Shown here one piece after another: positions 59,401-64,000 of a stretch of DNA of 64,000 bases; the stretch's first letter is position 1, and each line of letters opens with the position of its first letter. This DNA is from Antiaris toxicaria. Its lineage: Eukaryota > Streptophyta > Magnoliopsida > Rosales > Moraceae. A program made the translations under genes and the position numbers. The stretch spans positions 5,990,501-6,054,500 of the forward strand of contig CP141155.1 of the NCBI GenBank assembly GCA_035233585.1. Direction: 5' to 3'. The notes beneath the pieces were generated by a model, which saw only the letters and a program-made list of their open reading frames with translations, was not told the origin of the DNA and did no database searches.

Positions 59401-60443
59401 TGAGAATGAAACTTGTGGTTGGGTGCGAAGGCAGAGATCTATGAATTGGATTGGAAGAAATATGGCTTTCTCCTATTTCCTGTGAACCTTTTCGAATTCT
59501 GGTTTGACAATATTTTAGAGCGCATGGTTCATTGACTTTGCCCATTGGACGAAAAGTTTAATTGATCCGACTTTGACATTAGTCTAAATTTGTTGAGGCA
59601 GCATGTCACTATAGCACATTCATATTTGCCACTGCAAGGAAAGTCGTGTTTTAAGATGGTGTAGTGACTGCCTTCTGGGTTCTGGTTTAGTAATTACTGG
59701 AGGTGCCCGAAATGGTTTAGCTCCTTTGATCTGGTGTCTAGTTAACATGATTGAACTTATCGTTGCCCATCCACTGTTCAGAGCTGGTTGTTTTGCAGCC
59801 CGGTTGACTCACACATGCTTATTGATTTGTTGGATGTTGGAAGTGGTGGTGGTGAAGCTTCTCCTTATCCCTGCCAAATTAAGGTGGGCACATTTATGTG
59901 ATGAATGTGTTATCTTAAATTTGATCTCCAGATCTTAGGGTGCAGGGATAAGGTTGATTGCAGTTTTCTCCTTGTCTTGGTATCTATAGCCTTTGTTTTA
60001 TTTGACCTAACTCTTGCTTTGTTGGTTGCAGATGTGAAGGACATAAAATGTGTGATCAATTATGATTTTCCGTCGAGCCTTGAGGACTACGTCCATAGGA
60101 TTGGCAGAACTGGTCGTGCAGGGGCTAGGGGAACTGCATTCACCTTTTTTACACATGCAAATGCGAAATTTGCCCGTGAATTGATCAAGATCCTGCAAGA
60201 AGCAGGTCAGGTTGTGAGTCCTGCATTATCTGCATTGGCTCGTTCGGCTGGTTCGAGCCTAGGAGGTGACTAACTAATTCACTTTTGGATTGTATAACTT
60301 ATAGGCGACAAAATTCTCATCCTATTCTGTTTCTGTTAGGTTCTGGGGGAAACTTCCGTTCTAGAGGGCGAGGAGGCTTTGGTAACCGTGCTTTGATATC
60401 CGGATCAAATACCGTACCTCTTGGTAACAAAAGACTGTGGTAG
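56482..60443 (+). CDS. RH30: DEAD-box ATP-dependent RNA helicase 30 (p68/DDX5-like)
   Basis: Ten exons join in frame to 626 aa: 56482-56537, 56673-57256, 57667-57846, 57934-58095, 58193-58347, 58705-58797, 58913-58998, 59085-59311, 60032-60265, 60340-60443. Motifs in order: an RGG/Gly-rich N terminus (about 60-150), Q motif with PTPIQ (228-232), AETGSGKT (249-256), PTRELA (286-291), TPGR (335-338), DEAD (359-362), SAT (390-392), ATDVAARGLD (to 515) and HRIGRTGR (536-543). All catalytic residues are intact, so it should unwind RNA with ATP. The C terminus is a short RGG-like tail ending GNKRLW. The text tracks Arabidopsis RH30 (At5g63120, 591 aa, from memory). Intron 2 is unusual: see 57257-57690. 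The intron between 59312 and 60031 is long and includes sequence that looks exonic only by chance. Confidence 0.96.
57257..57690 (+). repeat. Triplicated splice-boundary repeat in RH30 intron 2
   Basis: The real donor begins GGTACTTGGGTTTCTGC at 57256; related copies begin at 57387 (GGTACTTAGTCTCTGC) and 57553 (GGTATTTGGTGTATGC). Likewise TTTAG|ATTAATGTCTCGAG (57361-57379) and TTTAG|ATTACTGTCTTGAATTT (57527-57547) are copies of the true acceptor boundary AAAG|GTTACTGTCTTGAGG (57663-57681). So an intron with a short exonic flank was duplicated twice in tandem. Both decoy acceptors would lead to an early stop codon in the RH30 frame. Confidence 0.75.
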
Positions 60444-61147
60444 TGTTTCCAGTGTCGCTACTGACTTTTAGCTACAGCAAGTAGGTGCATGAAAAGAAAA
60501 CTTCCTGCTCTTTTCTTTTGCAGCCTATTTACCTATTTAGCCCCCGTCAGAATCCCCCAAATATTTGCTATTTTGTCCTCAATTGGTATACAAGTTGTAG
60601 CAATAACAACTCCCAAGTTCTAAAGGGTAGCCTTTGTTGGTTTTTATTTTAATTATAACTATTAAGTTGCTCAGAATATAATAATATTGCTAATTCTGAC
60701 GTTCATATGTCCCATATTCTATCCAAAAAATGTATTAAACCTCAGCATTGTGGTCAACCTTATTGTAATTTCATTGACTTATATGGGAATATAAATAAGA
60801 TATTAGAATCCTTTGCAAAATAATTACAAGGGATGCACGCTCTGCCCTTTTTGTTGCTAAATAACATATCCATACGATGGAATTTCTTCAAATTCTCTTT
60901 TTGAATTAATGATTGAATTTCAGCTTTTGTTATTACTGAAACATGTCCTCTAAAAGGTACCATTTGCATACTCTGCATCTATGCAAGAAATGAAGCAGCT
61001 ACAAAGCAACCATGTTCAAGTAACATTATTCTCTACTCATACTTGATAGTGTCACCAAAATTGCAGCCAAAATCAAATGAAATTTAGCTAATTAGTTGTC
61101 ATGTCCCAATCTAAAGATGGAGCAAATCTAATGTTCAAAAACATTTA
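60444..61147. other. 3' flank of RH30, no gene seen
   Basis: Contains the RH30 3' UTR and intergenic DNA. No clear AATAAA close to the stop was identified, although AATATAATAATA lies near 60675. Confidence 0.5.
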
Positions 61148-61500
61148 AGAGGCATTTGGTAAGGATATTATATTCGTATTGCGTTTAAATGTATTGTAAA
61201 TTATTTTATTCAGACACAAAAATATTACATTAAAATACTAATTACATCACAATTTAAATTTAATATATTCACTATTTATCATTTTATTTTTTATACTCTT
61301 GTTACTAATTACATCACATATTCTTTTTTTCGTTTTTTTCTTTTATTTTTATTTATCATATCACATATAATACAATTTAAATACTTTAATTCAAATAAAT
61401 ATTGTATTTAAATACAATACAAATTCAAACATACATTATATTCAATACATTGTATTCAAATACAATACAAATATAATGTGTTATTCAAACATTGTTCTAG
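61148..61500. mobile_element. MITE-like repeat, family B copy 2
   Basis: Begins GAGGCATTTGGTAAGG and ends GTGTTATTCAAACATTG. It shares the interior order with 951-1312 (ATTACATCACAATTTAAATTTAATAT, CACTATTTATCATTTTA, TATCACATATAATACAATTTAAATACTTT). It is AT-rich and non-coding. Confidence 0.6.
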
Positions 61501-61555
61501 AAACACGTCAGGCACTACAGATAAGAATATAAAATGATTTGGTAGGAGAAATTAG

Positions 61556-63526
61556 GGCTGTGTTTGTTTTTGTTTTGGGGATGGTTTTCACGATTTCCTA
61601 GAGAATTGTTTTTGAAAACCATTTGAAATGTCGTTTGTTTTTGTCTAGTTTTGAAAACAAAACCCGAAAATACCGAATTCAATTTCAATTTTTTTAACTA
61701 AACCTTGAAAACGTTTTTCGGTCATTTTCACCATTCTTCCTTGACCCCCATATACACATAACTCGACTACCTCTCTCCAAATCTCGGCGACAAAGGTCTC
61801 GACTCCACCACTCTCTCTCTCTTTCTCGTTCATCGCCGTCGCCCGAAGCAGTCTCTCCTCCATTGGGCTAGATTTAGCTCTGTCTCACCACTCATCATCG
61901 CCCTCGCCCAAGCTCGGTCGGCTTTCATTCGGTGGTGCTTGCTGTGTTATCAATCTCCTCCATCGCAGTCGCCAGCAATAACTCTCCTGTTTTGATCGTC
62001 TTTTGCACAAGAGGTAAGCTTCTCATCGGTGATTCGTTGTTTTTTGGACTGATGACCTGAAAATTTGATTTGACCTAGATTTAGGGTTTTTTTTTTTCAA
62101 TTGCTCGTCGATGAACTAATCAGATGTCACATTTTGTTATAAATGCCTAACAACAAAATTTCTATCGAATTTGAGCTGCTCTGATAATTTTTGTTTCATA
62201 GATTATGGATGTCACGGTTTATGAATTTGAGAAAGTTCTTGAGTTGATGTTCATGCCGTTTCAATGGTTTGTGTTTGCTCTTATCTGTCGTTTTTGTTTC
62301 ATGGATTATGGATGTCACGGTTTATGAATTTATGTCACGTTTTCTTGTGTTTGCTCTGATAATTTAAGAAAATGTTTTTCAATGGATGAGTTCAGTTTAG
62401 TTTAGTTCAATTAAAGTTCAGTTGTGTTCATTGAGTGATGATTGATGTGTAGTAGCATACTAGTGTATAGAATTTCATCAATTTAAGAAATTCCCTAAAT
62501 TCTTGAAAACTAGAGTTTCCATCTCCTTTCTTTTTAAATCTGAAATGCTCAATTTGATTGTTTGTTGCCTTAATTGTGGTTTGATAGTCAGTTTAAGCCT
62601 TTTTTACATAGAAATTTTTATTGATTTATGATTTTAGTAAAACCCCAAACATTGTTCTTAAGTTGTAGTTTTTTTACTCCTAATGAGAAAAATCTAAGAC
62701 ATATTGCAAATCATTATTGTTTTTCCTCTAATTATCATGATATGATTAAACTTGTTGTTTCACTAAATTGCTAATGAGACATGTTTTTGTATTAAAGTTT
62801 GTGAAATTGAGAAAAAATCATGAGATACAGTTTGATAAGTTAGAACTTGGTTTATGATTTTGCATTATTCCTATGGGATGTTTGATTTTATGTTTAGTTG
62901 AATATAATTTCTGAGGTTAGTTATCATGTTGAGTTTTGGATGATTGTGATTTTTGAAATGGTTTTTTTTTTTGCGTATTTTTTCATTTTAGATTTAGGTG
63001 CTGACCATAGTATCATGGTGGTTGGTTTTGATACATGTGATTTCTTATTACAGGTTCTTAACATAAAAACTACGGAATCGAACAAAACCAGGGAAATTCT
63101 ATCCAATTTTGTAAACCTATTGACCAGACATATACCACTAGTTAATCGGACTCTGTTTAGTTGTCATTGTAAGAACTGTTTTCCTACGAAAAACAATATG
63201 GTGTCAAAAATTGTTCTATGGTTGAACAATTGATGACAGTTCTTGAAAGTTGTTTTGTTACTCATATGTGTTTTTGATATTCATAATAATGCTTTTAAAA
63301 TTAAACATAAATATATTTTTATAAAATATTTATGAATGACCAGTTTTTTAAAATATAACCAAACATAGTTTCTTTTTTTTTTTTTTTTTTAAAACAAATA
63401 CTTAGAAAATATAACCAAATACAGTTTCAGAATCGATCACAAAACAGTTTTCAAAACGATTTCATTTTCAGTTTTTTTTGAAATCATAACAGATTTTAAA
63501 AACAATATTAAACACTACTAGACGCT
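61556..63526. mobile_element. Family C element, long copy 3 with exon-like core
   Basis: Left end GTGTTTGTTTTTGTTTTGGGG and right end AACAATATTAAACACTACTAG are roughly inverted. Arms rich in GTTTTGAAAACAAAA match the family C ends at 37077-37793. The left interior (61730-62020) is GC-balanced: CT-rich block, CATCGCCGTCGCCCGAAG, CGCCCTCGCCCAAGC, then AAGAG|GTAAGC, a perfect splice-donor context, followed by intron-like T-rich sequence. This is consistent with a transposon carrying a host gene's leader and first intron, or with an old gene relic. Imperfect duplicated segments (TTTGTTTCATRGATTATGGATGTCACGGTTTATGAATTT) occur at about 62188 and 62299. Confidence 0.5.
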
Positions 63527-63703
63527 ACCTAGAGGAGCACATGAAATTGAAAAGGGATTCTTCATTTTCTGTTGGACTCCATCCATTCCAAACTTGAAAG
63601 GATTTAAGTTCAAAGTCCAAACCAAACATAAAAGGCAGATCCTCTTCTTTCTTCCCATTGTTCTACATTTCCTACCGATCTTCTTTCTCTTCTACCAAAC
63701 ACA

Positions 63704-63787
63704 ATGGCAGAGGCTATTACATTCTTGAAAACGGCTTCCATACCTCCAATGCCTTTTCCAACCAATCTACCAACAATACCATCATAA
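63704..63787 (+). CDS. Candidate 27-aa small ORF, unknown
   Basis: A 28-codon frame (MAEAITFLKTASIPPMPF..., ending TIPS, stop TAA) starts in a favourable AACACAATGGC context. It follows a CT-rich stretch that looks like a plant 5' leader (63650-63700). It is too short to carry a domain, has no signal peptide and matches no peptide family I know. Chance occurrence is quite possible. Confidence 0.25.
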   Translation: MAEAITFLKTASIPPMPFPTNLPTIPS

Positions 63788-63903
63788 CTTAGCTAAAAGA
63801 ACCAACTAATATCAAAGCATAACCAAGACTACCCACATATAAAGGAAAGTCCCTTTGCAACATTACAATGTCCCAGTCTAAACTTTCAGTCATTTCATTT
63901 CAT

Positions 63904-63911
63904 TATAAATA
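63904..63911 (+). promoter_or_regulatory. TATA box of a gene starting beyond the right edge
   Basis: TATAAATA is followed by about 90 bp of leader-like sequence that runs to the window end without an ATG. This suggests a plus-strand gene whose start codon lies just outside the window. What it encodes cannot be seen. Confidence 0.45.
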
Positions 63912-64000
63912 CATGTATGTGTATATATCCTTAACATTCCTGAAGAGCGTTCAAAAACTCTAATAAACTCAACAACCCAATTCAGATTTCGCTCTCCACT

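Noticed and set aside
59291..59938. Extra exons within the long RH30 intron
   Set aside because: Frames there do not connect at GT/AG sites and would interrupt the helicase between ARGLG and DVKDI, where the direct splice gives the conserved ARGLD motif.

Overview
The window is nuclear DNA of a flowering plant, most likely a eudicot. It is AT-rich, and its genes carry short GT-AG introns and encode plant-specific families: a C2/GRAM/VASt protein, an L-type lectin receptor kinase, a FRO ferric reductase, a PB1 protein and an RH30-type DEAD-box helicase. Between the genes lie MITEs, a long solo LTR, a dead LINE and a decayed endogenous pararetrovirus. I saw no tRNA, rRNA or CRISPR array. The species cannot be named from the sequence.

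Eight protein-coding genes were rebuilt by joining exons at GT/AG sites with the reading frame preserved. In order they are: a C2-GRAM-VASt membrane protein (minus, 3.3-8.7 kb, 9 exons, 1004 aa); a conserved 99-aa acidic protein of unknown function (plus, 12.9-14.2 kb); a PB1-domain protein with a His-rich tail (minus, 16.2-16.9 kb, 191 aa); an intronless L-type lectin receptor kinase S.1 (plus, 38.3-40.4 kb, 705 aa); a ferric reduction oxidase (minus, 41.5-44.9 kb, 8 exons, 717 aa); a universal stress protein (plus, 50.1-52.1 kb, 250 aa); RNA polymerase subunit RPB6 (minus, 53.5-55.1 kb, 143 aa); and DEAD-box helicase RH30 (plus, 56.5-60.4 kb, 10 exons, 626 aa). RPB6 and RH30 are divergent. 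The genes do not form a pathway; this is an ordinary mixture of housekeeping, signalling and metal-uptake genes.

The 17-38 kb stretch is repeat-rich. It holds a 4.5-kb solo LTR with a perfect 5-bp target duplication, a degenerate LINE with RT-tail and RNase H remnants, and a broken caulimovirid coat-protein region lying between two copies of the same host sequence. Tourist-like MITEs with TAA/TTA duplications, a family of T-rich-ended elements with exon-like cores, and arrays rich in TTTAC/GTAAA recur across the window.

The most unusual observations are a tandemly triplicated splice boundary inside RH30 intron 2 that leaves two decoy acceptors, the duplicated host flanks around the viral fragment with reciprocal MITE-occupied and empty sites, and an 18-G run just upstream of the RPB6 start. 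I found no convincing new multi-gene system.
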